The notes under the pieces are model-generated. The model made no database searches and was not told where the DNA came from. It worked only from the letters and a program-made list of their open reading frames with translations. The translations under genes and the position numbers were made by a program. A stretch of DNA of 64,000 bases, taken from IMG/VR virus record IMGVR_UViG_3300021963_009201, positions 124,001 through 188,000 of that record. One strand, written 5' to 3'. This document shows, one piece after another, positions 22,633 to 29,671 of this stretch. Source of the DNA: a virus. Each line of letters starts with the position of its first letter. Within the stretch, counting starts at the first letter, position 1.

Positions 22633-23005
22633 TTGGATTATCCGCCGTAGGGTCAATCATGGGCGGCATCGGTAGTGCATGCATTGGCGGTATCGATTGC
22701 ATTACTGGCGTATAATGCGATTGATAGTAGCTAGCTTGCGGATTGTATGCGAATGGCGATGAAGTTCGTTTAAACATATCATCTACCGGCTTGCAGACAC
22801 TGCGCGCGCAATCACATGCTGTAACAGCACCCTTTTTAAGTGCATTTGTACTGAGCTGCATAGCTTTGATTGAGCCAGAAAGATTATTGAGAGATGCCAT
22901 TGGACCAATAATCCCGGGAATACCTGTTGTGATGAAAAACGTTTCAGACTGCAACTGGCGCAGCTTGGAACGAAGTGACTTCAGTTTGCCATTCATTTGC
23001 TTCAT
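22625..23005 (-). CDS. Hypothetical protein with Pro/Met-rich tail, 126 aa
   Basis: ATG 23005 has a perfect AGGAGG eight bases upstream, inside the end of the M50 protease gene (61-bp overlap). The N-terminus is a basic coil (KSLRSKLRQLQSE), the middle has CDCARSVC, and the tail is PPMHALPMPPMIDP. It probably attaches to a partner through the Pro-rich tail (inference). Confidence 0.65.
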   Translation of the reverse strand: MKQMNGKLKSLRSKLRQLQSETFFITTGIPGIIGPMASLNNLSGSIKAMQLSTNALKKGAVTACDCARSVCKPVDDMFKRTSSPFAYNPQASYYQSHYTPVMQSIPPMHALPMPPMIDPTADNPIA

Positions 23006-23459
23006 TGCGATGCCTCCTGTAACGACGCCCATCCGCGCCAAAAGTACCCGACCAAATTTGAAACAGCAACATCCAAAACGATGCCCATGCCATTGGCGTA
23101 AACTTAATAGCCACTGAGATAAGCATTAGGATAACTGACACAATAGACCCAATCATCGGGCCCGCCAAAGCGACCGATTGTAGATGATTTGGATCTTTAC
23201 CTTTGACAGTCGTACCGCCTAGCACACCATATATCAATGGAATGAAAAACGGAAGCAACGGCATTTGGCCTGTTTTCGCAGCTGCGAAATAATGACCAAA
23301 CTCATGGGCTGCCACAATAATCATAATGACAGCACCGAGCCATAATGGCAACATTGCATATAGTACAGCTGCAGTAGCAGCAGCAGTACCTAAGCAATAA
23401 GCGCCTTGCCAAGCAGCGCGCTTGATTTTCTTTGCGTTGAACTTATTACGCCATTTCAT
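22944..23459 (-). CDS. M50 (site-2-protease-type) membrane metalloprotease, copy 1, 171 aa
   Basis: AHEFGH (H52, E53, H56) is the zinc-binding motif in a hydrophobic helix, and FGADGRRY (D143) supplies the third ligand position, as in site-2 proteases. The ALAGPMIGSI block between them is typical of the family. About five hydrophobic segments are visible. S2P proteases cut transmembrane helices of regulatory proteins. The start at ATG 23459 is preferred for its 14-bp overlap with the upstream stop. It is paired with a second copy at 23628-24131. Confidence 0.8.
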   Translation of the reverse strand: MKWRNKFNAKKIKRAAWQGAYCLGTAAATAAVLYAMLPLWLGAVIMIIVAAHEFGHYFAAAKTGQMPLLPFFIPLIYGVLGGTTVKGKDPNHLQSVALAGPMIGSIVSVILMLISVAIKFTPMAWASFWMLLFQIWSGTFGADGRRYRRHRNEANEWQTEVTSFQAAPVAV

Positions 23460-23631
23460 AAGCCAACCCCATTTCAGTGGCAAGATTGCGACTTCTGCGG
23501 TTGACATTTGAAAGCCATTTTTCTGCAAACGGACTTACAAGTGCATCGAACGTTTGTTTGAATAGCCAGCCAAGAAAACTGAGCACGAACCATTTAGTTG
23601 CGCCTCTCAGTATGTAAGCTAAAACTTTCAT
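23446..23631 (-). CDS. Small membrane-associated protein between the two M50 proteases, 61 aa
   Basis: ATG 23631 has GGAGTG six bases upstream. One hydrophobic helix (WFVLSFLGWLFKQTF) and a basic C-terminus (NVNRRSRNL) are visible. It overlaps the genes on both sides, so it is co-translated with the two proteases and could be their partner or substrate (inference). Confidence 0.65.
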   Translation of the reverse strand: MKVLAYILRGATKWFVLSFLGWLFKQTFDALVSPFAEKWLSNVNRRSRNLATEMGLAYEMA

Positions 23632-24131
23632 GCTACACTCCAATCTGCGTGAATGTTTGATCGAATTGTTACATGCGAGACATTTACTTTATCTTGCTGC
23701 TCCTTTGCTTTACGGAACTTGCGACCATCACCACCAAAAGTGGCAGTCAAAAGTTCTCGAATAACCATGCCACCAGCAAACCAGACGCCAATAGTGGATC
23801 CTACTAATAAAAACGCAATCAACATCGCTGAACTTACAACAGAACCAAACAAAGGCCCAGCCATAGAGATCAGACGGATATTGCGTTTATCTTTTGTTGG
23901 AATCCATGTAGCGCCCATTGCTAGTGGGCCTAGTGGTATGAACATCGGCATTGCTGCTTTAACTCCTAAAAGCTTTGCCATGCCAAAGTGACCAAGTTCA
24001 TGGGCAATCAGTACAGCCATCAGCATGACTATCAGCCAGTATGGATAGAATACTAGCATCATAGCTGCTGATGCTGCGATGGTTCCCATGAACCAACCAG
24101 CTTGAGTTAGTGACCATGTAAGTTTACTCAT
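23628..24131 (-). CDS. M50 (site-2-protease-type) membrane metalloprotease, copy 2, 167 aa
   Basis: AHELGH (H44, E45, H48) and FGGDGRKF (D135) mark an intact zinc site, with SMAGPLFGSV between them and several hydrophobic helices. It matches copy 1 block by block but is clearly divergent, so the duplication is old. It ends over the start of the small membrane protein. A basic C-terminal tail faces the cytoplasm (inference). Confidence 0.82.
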   Translation of the reverse strand: MSKLTWSLTQAGWFMGTIAASAAMMLVFYPYWLIVMLMAVLIAHELGHFGMAKLLGVKAAMPMFIPLGPLAMGATWIPTKDKRNIRLISMAGPLFGSVVSSAMLIAFLLVGSTIGVWFAGGMVIRELLTATFGGDGRKFRKAKEQQDKVNVSHVTIRSNIHADWSVA

Positions 24132-24490
24132 AGTGCGAAACTTTGCTTAATTAGTTCATGTGTCTTGTTGTTTGGATAGAATCTTACAACATGCAGGAAT
24201 AGTTGATGATCATCTTGGTGTGTGACAATCTTGCCAGCAAAACCATCTTTGAACTTTGGGTGTAGCCAAGTGATTTGACGAGTCGAAGGGCTTTCTTCAA
24301 TCCATCTTGTATTTGGTGAATCTTTTCTCATGTTTTGAGTGGCAAAAGCAAAATGGCCGTAAAATGTTCTATCGAATAGATTCATAGAATCATCAATTCG
24401 TTCTATGACTAAAGAATCTCTACCTACCCTGGCAATACGCGTGGGACTGTGCAAAGCGTTATGGATAGAGACCATTACATCAGCGTTCAT
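24128..24490 (-). CDS. Hypothetical protein, 120 aa
   Basis: A mixed alpha/beta protein with His-rich segments (HPKFKDGFAGKIVTHQDDHQLFLHVVRFY). ATG 24490 has AAGGAG upstream. It overlaps the second M50 protease by four bases, so it heads that membrane-protease operon. Function unknown. Confidence 0.65.
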   Translation of the reverse strand: MNADVMVSIHNALHSPTRIARVGRDSLVIERIDDSMNLFDRTFYGHFAFATQNMRKDSPNTRWIEESPSTRQITWLHPKFKDGFAGKIVTHQDDHQLFLHVVRFYPNNKTHELIKQSFAL

Positions 24491-24675
24491 ACTTCGATAC
24501 TCCTTTTTCGTAGTATAAACCTATATAAATATAGGCTGTGAGAACATCAGAAAAAGATTTTTTGTGTGTTTTAAGTTAGAAATGGTTACATTTATGAATT
24601 TTTATTGATTTAAGCTTATACATATACAAATTCAAATGATTAACATTTCTGTGATTTAAAAGTACACAGAAAAAG
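24491..24675. other. AT-rich noncoding spacer, probable promoter region
   Basis: No open frame is supported here. The minus strand contains TATACT about 24 bases before ATG 24490 and a CCTATA-TTTA-TATAGG palindrome just upstream of it, like an operator. No convincing -35 box is visible. The spacer marks the boundary between the AT-rich left part and the GC-richer middle part. Confidence 0.4.
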
Positions 24676-24712
24676 TGTGTTGGGGACCGACCCGAAGGTC
24701 GGCCCCCGTGAC
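24676..24712 (-). terminator. Strong intrinsic terminator with TTCG tetraloop
   Basis: On the minus strand GGGGGCCGACC-TTCG-GGTCGGTCCCC forms a near-perfect stem closed by the very stable UUCG loop, followed by AACACACTTTTTC. It stands 12 bp after the stop of the 354-aa gene. Such dedicated termination suggests a strongly expressed gene. Confidence 0.7.
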
Positions 24713-24723
24713 ACATTGAATGG

Positions 24724-25788
24724 TCAGAATGGTTCTTCACCATCAGCGACGACTACTCCAGCGGTGGTGTCGATGACGCTAGCACCGGCTGGCTTGTCTG
24801 AACGCGTGGTCCAGAAGTCGAGTTCCACTGGGCTTTCGATTGAGCCGAGCTGGACGCGACCGCTTGGGATGTTGGTGGTGTACCATTCACCATTTTTGGT
24901 GAGGCTTCCATCGGGCTGAGAGGTGAATCCGCTCTGTACGCCACCCCAGTTTCCGAGGGAGCGAGTGAAGTTGTTCATCTCTTTGACGATGGTCTCAAGA
25001 CGTGCTTGAGCTTGGGTCTTTTTGGCACCAGTTGTTTCAGCGATCTCTTTCTCAGTCGCGCGCACAAGGGTGGCGAACTTGAAGTAGTTGAGAAGGCTGC
25101 TCATGGTTGAGTCGACCAGGTCGATGAATCCGGTGTTGGTGCGGTTCAGCGAACGGTCCTGGCGAAGCATTTCGAATCCGACAACTGGCACACCATCTTC
25201 ATGACGGTATTGGCTGACGACTCGGTCAGAGTTGTTGACCTTGACAGCACCGAGTTCAATGAACTTTGATGCGGCAAGCTCAAATTGCTCTTCGCTGGTG
25301 CCTTGCTGTTCGAAGAAGAGGCTCATGCCACGATAGTTGGCGAGTCCTTCTTCGGAATCGTTGATCGCAGCAAATCGCATGTTCTTATTTCCAATGATGG
25401 AAAGGAACTCTTCGCGCGAATACTGCTTGGAAGCAAAGGCGTTGGAAAGGTCAAGCATCTTGTCTACAAGGTCGATCTTCTCATCGTTTTCTTTGATAGA
25501 GATGTCGAACTTGACGTTGCTCATCGCACCGCGAGCGGTGTAAATGACGCGATTGTCGGTAGGACGAATACGCTTGATAAGGGTGAGTGTGGTAAGCCGA
25601 CCTTCACGAAGGGTGACTTCGGCTGGGATTTGCTGATTGGCAAGGGTTCCGATGAACTGGCTTGGAACACCTTTACGAACCACTGTACGGTTCGAGTTGA
25701 TGAATACGGTTTCATCGCTGATCAGTTCACCGAGGCTCTCTCCCGAGAGATCGAAACTGGACAGAATTGCTTCATTTGATACTGTCAT
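24724..25788 (-). CDS. Hypothetical protein, 354 aa, probably highly expressed
   Basis: The N-terminal half is beta-rich (VTLREGRLTTLTLIKRIRPTDNRVIYTARGAMSNVKF), the middle is helical and charged, and the C-terminus is Gly/Ser/Thr-rich (VQSGFTSQPDGSLTKNGEWYTTNIPSG). There are no cysteines or membrane segments. GC-richer codons, a UUCG terminator right after the stop, and a clean ATG suggest an abundant protein. DNA-binding or virion roles cannot be told apart. Confidence 0.75.
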   Translation of the reverse strand: MTVSNEAILSSFDLSGESLGELISDETVFINSNRTVVRKGVPSQFIGTLANQQIPAEVTLREGRLTTLTLIKRIRPTDNRVIYTARGAMSNVKFDISIKENDEKIDLVDKMLDLSNAFASKQYSREEFLSIIGNKNMRFAAINDSEEGLANYRGMSLFFEQQGTSEEQFELAASKFIELGAVKVNNSDRVVSQYRHEDGVPVVGFEMLRQDRSLNRTNTGFIDLVDSTMSSLLNYFKFATLVRATEKEIAETTGAKKTQAQARLETIVKEMNNFTRSLGNWGGVQSGFTSQPDGSLTKNGEWYTTNIPSGRVQLGSIESPVELDFWTTRSDKPAGASVIDTTAGVVVADGEEPF

Positions 25789-25839
25789 TATGAATTACCT
25801 CATTGTTGTGTGGTTTTATTTGGGAAGACAGCAGGCTTA

Positions 25840-25998
25840 TTACGGACTGCCTTCGTCTCCCCCTTCTTTCTCTATAGAAAGATCTGGATCCGCCGCATAA
25901 TAGATAACGACTAGCGTTACTGCGATTATCGGTAGGAGAATAAGAAAGAATGGAAGTATTACAAATGCGCATAATAGAAAGAATAGGATTGTTTTCAT
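25840..25998 (-). CDS. Small membrane protein directly after tRNA-Lys, 52 aa
   Basis: ATG 25998 lies two bases after the last base of tRNA-Lys, and the tRNA's own GGAGG acceptor strand stands at SD distance. One long, very hydrophobic segment (ILFFLLCAFVILPFFLILLPIIAVTLVVIYY) is followed by an acidic tail (SIEKEGGDEGSP). Function unknown. Confidence 0.6.
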   Translation of the reverse strand: MKTILFFLLCAFVILPFFLILLPIIAVTLVVIYYAADPDLSIEKEGGDEGSP

Positions 25999-26000
25999 AG

Positions 26001-26073
26001 TGCCTCCAGTAGGGATCGAACCTACGACCAGCGGATTAAAAGTCCGTTGCTCTACCAGCTGAGCTATAGAGGC
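26001..26073 (-). tRNA. tRNA-Lys (anticodon TTT)
   Basis: Acceptor GCCTCTA/TGGAGGC, anticodon loop CTTTTAA, T-arm GTAGG-TTCGATC-CCTAC, discriminator A, CCA not encoded. The next codon on the transcript is the ATG of the 52-aa membrane gene after a CT dinucleotide. Confidence 0.94.
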
Positions 26074-26137
26074 GTAGCGGAGCAGTGGACGACACCCGAC
26101 GTGTCTTATGAGGTCCACTGCTCCACACCTTTAGTCC

Positions 26138-26347
26138 CTAAACTGGAGAGTTTTCCATGTTGAGGAGCATGCCAGAGAGCATGAGTCCGAGAGTGTAGGT
26201 TGTTGTATCTCCGGACCAGGTAATGGAATTCCCGTCAATGCCTCCTACGGGAACATTGATTTGTTCTCCTGTCACCTTGGTAGGTGTCACTGAATGCATT
26301 AATGCATCAGCCACATATTTGATCAGGTCTTTCTGGTCTTGGTTCAT
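26138..26347 (-). CDS. Hypothetical protein, 69 aa
   Basis: A helical start (QKDLIKYVADALMHSV), beta strands (INVPVGGIDGNSITWSGD) and a hydrophobic helix (LGLMLSGMLLNM). It overlaps the RHH gene by 41 bp, so it is translated with it. Function unknown. Confidence 0.6.
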   Translation of the reverse strand: MNQDQKDLIKYVADALMHSVTPTKVTGEQINVPVGGIDGNSITWSGDTTTYTLGLMLSGMLLNMENSPV

Positions 26348-26585
26348 TGCTTTCCTTTTCGGCTTTGTAGGCCAGTAGTTCTGCGAAACGGATCACTTCT
26401 TTTTCCAAAAGCTCTAAATGCAGTTGCCTTTTCCGCTCGATTGCTTCTTCAAGAGCTAGTTCTGCTCCTCGTATGAGGAGGCTATGAACTGAGGTTTTTG
26501 GAAGAAATGACGCATTGTATTTCAGTTGAGCATGGAGTTCTACTGGAATACGTAGCGATACTCCCTGGGTTTCTTTCTTGTCCAC
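26307..26585 (-). CDS. Ribbon-helix-helix (Arc-type) DNA-binding protein, 92 aa
   Basis: GVSLRIPVELHAQLKYNASFLPKTSVHSLLIRGAELALEEA is the RHH fold: a basic beta strand that reads DNA as a dimer, then two helices. A charged coiled tail (KRQLHLELLEKEVIRFAELL) may oligomerise. RHH proteins repress small operons. Likely target sites are the repeated leader elements of this block, but that is untested. Confidence 0.8.
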   Translation of the reverse strand: MDKKETQGVSLRIPVELHAQLKYNASFLPKTSVHSLLIRGAELALEEAIERKRQLHLELLEKEVIRFAELLAYKAEKESNEPRPERPDQICG

Positions 26586-26621
26586 AAATACTCCTTGGGT
26601 TGAGGTTAGAATTTGTGTAGG

Positions 26622-26819
26622 TTACATGTCTTCTTCCAGGTCGATTCGGATGACGTGTCCGTTGGAGTAGTTGATGGTTGCGCCAGTGATTAGTTCGTTG
26701 TGAAAGATTTTACGAACGAGCGGTTCAAGTTTCATGCAGTCGACAGGGTCTTTGGTTTTAACTGAGAACTTGTCAATATCTCCGCTGGTTCGTGTGATAA
26801 TGAGTTTGCGCATAATCAT
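26622..26819 (-). CDS. Hypothetical protein, 65 aa
   Basis: ATG 26819 (MIMRKLIITRTSGD) follows the stop of a 24-aa gene by two bases; ATG 26813 is an alternative. The protein is beta-rich (IITRTSGDIDKFSVKTKDPVDC, ITGATINYSNGHVIRIDL), with one cysteine. No motif recognised. Confidence 0.6.
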   Translation of the reverse strand: MIMRKLIITRTSGDIDKFSVKTKDPVDCMKLEPLVRKIFHNELITGATINYSNGHVIRIDLEEDM

Positions 26820-26821
26820 GA

Positions 26822-26896
26822 TTATAGGATCTTTAGGAAGAACATGATGGCGGATGGGATGAAGAACAGGAATGCGACTATGAGTTGAGCGATCAT
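26822..26896 (-). CDS. Single-pass membrane peptide, 24 aa
   Basis: ATG 26896 has GAGGAG six bases upstream and overlaps the stop of the preceding gene (TAATG). The peptide is one hydrophobic helix (IAQLIVAFLFFIPSAIMFFL). The strong SD and overlap argue for a real gene. Confidence 0.55.
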   Translation of the reverse strand: MIAQLIVAFLFFIPSAIMFFLKIL

Positions 26897-27111
26897 TAGT
26901 ACTCCTCTGTTCCAAAGGCTTCTTTCCAGCAGTGTGGATGGAATCCTGTTTTTAGGATTTCGCGCTCAGCATCATTGAGTGCTGGGAATGCATCTTGAAT
27001 GTATGCTCCTTTTTTCCAATCCATAAGGGATCGGTAAGGTAGGAACATAATAGATTTCCTACCACAGTGTGGGCAAGGAGGTGTTGTGTGGTTGACAATT
27101 CGTGATGTCAC
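26896..27111 (-). CDS. Conserved actinophage zinc-binding protein, 71 aa (GTG start)
   Basis: GTG 27111 has GGAAAAGGAAAG upstream. The pattern PCPHCGRKS...W..GAYIQDAFPALNDAEREILKTGFHPHCW is a recurring small protein of actinobacteriophages, with CxxC and HPHCW as metal ligands. Its role is unknown. Confidence 0.75.
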   Translation of the reverse strand: MTSRIVNHTTPPCPHCGRKSIMFLPYRSLMDWKKGAYIQDAFPALNDAEREILKTGFHPHCWKEAFGTEEY

Positions 27112-27131
27112 GACTTTCCTTTTCCTGGTGA

Positions 27132-27149
27132 GTGGGGCCCTTGCCCCAC
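27132..27149. terminator. Perfect hairpin between genes
   Basis: GTGGGGC-CCTT-GCCCCAC has a seven-base-pair GC stem. It is followed by ATTTTATT on the plus strand, not on the minus strand on which the genes lie. It may mark an mRNA end or a processing site rather than a normal terminator. Confidence 0.4.
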
Positions 27150-27172
27150 ATTTTATTGAATCGCGCTATAGA

Positions 27173-27280
27173 TTAGAGGATTACGGCTATAGCAAAGATG
27201 CTGAAGCCTATAGCAGCAATAAGGTATTGTTTCCAGAAGATGTTGTAGTATTTGCGTTTGAATGAGTTGTAGAAGTGCAT
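27173..27280 (-). CDS. Single-pass membrane protein, 35 aa
   Basis: ATG 27280 has AAAGG upstream; the longer frame from 27364 has no SD. A basic aromatic start (SFKRKYYNIFWKQY) leads to a hydrophobic helix (LIAAIGFSIFAIAVIL). Function unknown. Confidence 0.55.
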   Translation of the reverse strand: MHFYNSFKRKYYNIFWKQYLIAAIGFSIFAIAVIL

Positions 27281-27451
27281 ACTCAACCTTTCAGTTTTGA
27301 GATTTCGCGCCGAATAACAATACTCTATCTTCAGTAGAGAGATAACTATACAGAGAGAGAACAATAGATGTTCCTCTTTGCTCAGATCCTTTTCAGAGGC
27401 CTTCTATAGGTTCCACCCAAAAATGTCTAAGATTCTATCATTACCTTAACA

Positions 27452-27595
27452 TTAATTATCATTATTCCTTGGGGTATAAGAGTTCTTAGCAAGTTGTTTG
27501 AGTTTCCGCTTTGCGAGAAATGCTTCTGTTTGGTCTTGGATGACTTCGTTGAGTACTCGTAGGAAGTCTGGGTCTAGTGGGACTAGTGGTTTCAT
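27452..27595 (-). CDS. Small basic protein, 47 aa
   Basis: ATG 27595 is preceded by GAGAGAGAG. The frame encodes a helical, charged protein (DPDFLRVLNEVIQDQTEAFLAKRKLKQLAKN). No family recognised. Confidence 0.55.
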   Translation of the reverse strand: MKPLVPLDPDFLRVLNEVIQDQTEAFLAKRKLKQLAKNSYTPRNNDN

Positions 27596-27642
27596 TGTAT
27601 ATACTCTCTCTCTAGGGAAATGTATACCATTTGATGTTGGGC

Positions 27643-27735
27643 GGGCCTCCAGCCACTGGCGGGAATGTGACTGGAGACCCTGCCCTAGCGTAGGAGCTAG
27701 GCCGGCGGAAGGCCATATTGCTCAACTACGCTAAG
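27643..27735 (-). ncRNA. Structured RNA immediately downstream of tRNA-Met
   Basis: Two large hairpins fill the gap after tRNA-Met. The first pairs TAGCGTAG with CTACGCTA and GAGC with GCTC, and ends in GGCC-GGCGGAA-GGCC (about 16 bp). The second pairs GGGC-GG-CCTCCAG with CTGGAG-CC-TGCCC. Neither has a U-tract and no frame is open. They could stabilise or release the tRNA precursor, or be a separate RNA. Confidence 0.45.
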
Positions 27736-27809
27736 TGCACCAACTAGGACTTGAACCTAGGACCGACGAATTATGAGTTCGCTGCTCTGACCAGCTGAGC
27801 TATTGGTGC
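27736..27809 (-). tRNA. tRNA-Met (anticodon CAT)
   Basis: Acceptor GCACCAA/TTGGTGC, anticodon loop CTCATAA, T-arm CTAGG-TTCAAGT-CCTAG, discriminator A. The fully paired acceptor end and D-arm suggest the elongator type; a lysidine-modified Ile type cannot be excluded. It is flanked on both sides by long hairpins. Confidence 0.9.
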
Positions 27810-27811
27810 GT

Positions 27812-28030
27812 GGTAGGGTTGGTGTAAGTTCGCGAAACTTACGCGTCGTTTATTAGACTGCCAACCCCCCAGATCATATGATCAGTATGATCCAGTTGCA
27901 TGACTATAGGGCTAGATGTTGGTGGCATGCCAGCATTCAACATCTTTCAGAGAATGGTTGTACGTGCTCACTGATTACAGTGGCCCATGTCTCAATGCCA
28001 CCCCCCAGCCCCCGCTTCGCGGGGGTGAGG
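27812..28030. other. Hairpin-rich noncoding region upstream of tRNA-Met
   Basis: No supported gene lies between 27810 and 28062. The stretch contains a GTAAGTT-CGCGA-AACTTAC hairpin inside a GGTTGG/CCAACC frame, a GATCAT palindrome, GATGTTG...CAACATC around TGGCATGCCA, and the first GC-repeat hairpin (28009-28025). It may be an RNA leader or an untranslated spacer of a processed transcript. Confidence 0.45.
28005..28027. repeat. GC hairpin repeat, copy 1
   Basis: CCCCCGC-TTC-GCGGGGG preceded by CCCCCCAG. It nearly matches the copy at 28491-28514 and has a relative at 28413-28437. All three lie in gene gaps around the 100-aa gene. Confidence 0.7.
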
Positions 28031-28062
28031 ACGCTCTAGGCTTAAAGCCTGTTTATACTGGC

Positions 28063-28365
28063 CTAGTCCAGTTGAAGAATTTTGTCGATGCTTTCAGGAG
28101 TGTAGCCTGCGGCGTTTAGTTCCTGATCGACTGCTTCTTCGTAGGTTTTGATGAGGTTTGGGGATGCTTCCACAATGGTTTCTCCGTAGAGTACTGTTGT
28201 ATTCTCTAGGAGTGCTTTCATGTGTGCGTTGAGTCTGCGTACGCATTCTACGAACATGAGTTGTTCGTGAGTGTTGTATGCGATTTTGATGAGGCCTTCC
28301 ATTTCATGGAGTCGTGCTTGCGATGCTTTAGTCAAGGTGATCTTGGCTTTTTCCAATGTGGTCAT
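28063..28365 (-). CDS. Hypothetical protein, 100 aa
   Basis: ATG 28365 has GGGAGG six bases upstream; the in-frame extension into the GC hairpin is rejected. The protein is entirely helical and acidic (LEKAKITLTKASQARLHEMEGLIKIAY...). The gene is bracketed by GC-rich hairpin repeats. Function unknown. Confidence 0.65.
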   Translation of the reverse strand: MTTLEKAKITLTKASQARLHEMEGLIKIAYNTHEQLMFVECVRRLNAHMKALLENTTVLYGETIVEASPNLIKTYEEAVDQELNAAGYTPESIDKILQLD

Positions 28366-28412
28366 TGGTTCCTCCCTAGGGTCGGTGATTGTTTTTTTGA
28401 GCCCCCCCTGTA

Positions 28413-28437
28413 TCCCCCCCCGCTTTCGCGGGGGAGG
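28413..28437. repeat. GC hairpin repeat, copy 2 (variant)
   Basis: CCCCCGC-TTTC-GCGGGGG, a variant with a four-base loop, in the leader of the 100-aa gene. It is flanked by GGTGA and TCACC, which can pair outside it. On the plus strand it is preceded by TTTTTTT. Confidence 0.65.
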
Positions 28438-28490
28438 ATCAGTCACCAGGGAGGATGATTGTTATCATCTCCTGTTGTCTTTTTACCCCC

Positions 28491-28514
28491 CCAGCCCCCC
28501 GCTTCGCGGGGGTG
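28491..28514. repeat. GC hairpin repeat, copy 3
   Basis: CCCCCGC-TTC-GCGGGGG again preceded by CCCCCCAG-type sequence, downstream of the 154-codon membrane gene on the minus strand. No U-tract follows, so it acts as an mRNA end stabiliser or protein site rather than a clear terminator. Confidence 0.65.
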
Positions 28515-28563
28515 GCATGAAATCAATATGTATGATATTCATAGGAGGAGTAATACATACAGT

Positions 28564-28962
28564 TCAGGAGTTGAACATTGGCAGTCCTTCCATCATCTTT
28601 TTCATTCGTGATGCCATGATGGCGTCTTGTGTGAATCCGATGGTGGAAAGGAGGAGAAGCATTGCCGGCAGGATCGCAACCCACCATGCCGAAATAAACG
28701 ACATGGAGAATACGGTCATGAGACCTGCTGCGATAATGTACTGTGCGAACAGTGCTGCAGTGATGATGAGTGCTGCCATGGTAACAACCTTGCCAGCGTG
28801 CATCATTGTATGTCCGCGTGAAGCAACGAAACGACGAGTCTTGCGAGACGCGTTCTTTGTCACGTTCCAAGCAGCACGAAATGCTTCTCGTGCTTGAGAC
28901 GGCTTGTCTGGAGCGATTTGCTCTAGTTCGATTTCATGAATCGAATCGATTGGGATACCCAT
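28564..28962 (-). CDS. Membrane protein, 132 aa
   Basis: ATG 28962 overlaps the upstream stop (TAATG) and has CGGAGG eight bases upstream. A basic, helical N-terminus precedes two or three hydrophobic segments (MAALIITAALFAQYIIAAGLM, AWWVAILPAMLLLLSTIGF). It pairs with the next membrane protein as a two-gene unit. Function unknown. Confidence 0.7.
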   Translation of the reverse strand: MGIPIDSIHEIELEQIAPDKPSQAREAFRAAWNVTKNASRKTRRFVASRGHTMMHAGKVVTMAALIITAALFAQYIIAAGLMTVFSMSFISAWWVAILPAMLLLLSTIGFTQDAIMASRMKKMMEGLPMFNS

Positions 28963-29411
28963 TATACAACCTCCGGAGTTGGACGGTGGATTTTGCTTTT
29001 TACTGATTCGAAGGTGCGGATACACCAACGAAGGATGCGGAATGGCAATGTCAAGATCATGGCAATGCCAACCACGATTTTAGCGAGATCAGACATGGTC
29101 TGATGGATTTGCTCACGGTTTTTGTCATATTTGGCTTTAGCAGCCTTGACAGTAGGTTTACCGTTCTGTTCCCAAGATGACACAACACCATACATGGGTT
29201 GAGACAGAACAGTAGACAAAATACCTGCTGAAGCAACAACCATACCTGCTGCTGGAAACAGCATCATAGATCCAATGGAAATGAGGATTGAGATGCCAAG
29301 ATTCGCCAAGACGAAACGTTTAGAGATTTCTTCAAGTCCAAGAGCCTTGACAATCTTGAACTCAAAGTACAACTGGCCAATGGTCAGAAGTACCAAGATA
29401 GTGAGGAACAT
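28962..29411 (-). CDS. Membrane protein, 149 aa
   Basis: Hydrophobic segments at the N-terminus (FLTILVLLTIGQLYF), near residues 33-65 (LANLGISILISIGSMMLF, AGMVVASAGILSTVL) and near 110-125 (IVVGIAMILTLPFRIL), with a basic C-terminus. It overlaps the next membrane gene, so the two proteins probably form a complex (inference). Confidence 0.7.
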   Translation of the reverse strand: MFLTILVLLTIGQLYFEFKIVKALGLEEISKRFVLANLGISILISIGSMMLFPAAGMVVASAGILSTVLSQPMYGVVSSWEQNGKPTVKAAKAKYDKNREQIHQTMSDLAKIVVGIAMILTLPFRILRWCIRTFESVKSKIHRPTPEVV

Positions 29412-29452
29412 GTTATTCTCCCTGGGTCATGGGGGTCTCCCCCCCCTCCTTT

Positions 29453-29671
29453 TTACTTCAAATCGCGCATTATCAAATCATAATGATAATCGCAGTAGGA
29501 CGTTTCTGTCCCTTGATTGAATGGCTCACAGCCACAAGGTTCGCTCAACTGGAAAGCAGACCCTTTAGAAGCAGTCCGCAGTTCCAGTTCTTCGAGCGTG
29601 CAATCAAGACATATCTCGGCGTTATGATCATCATCAACACAACGCCAGCATCTACAACAATGAGGTCTCAT
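29453..29671 (-). CDS. Cysteine-rich zinc-binding protein, 72 aa
   Basis: Seven or more cysteines: CCRCWRC, CLDC, CGC and YCDYHYD. The arrangement suggests two zinc sites. ATG 29671 overlaps the stop of the upstream 49-aa gene (ATGA). Function unknown. Confidence 0.7.
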   Translation of the reverse strand: MRPHCCRCWRCVDDDHNAEICLDCTLEELELRTASKGSAFQLSEPCGCEPFNQGTETSYCDYHYDLIMRDLK

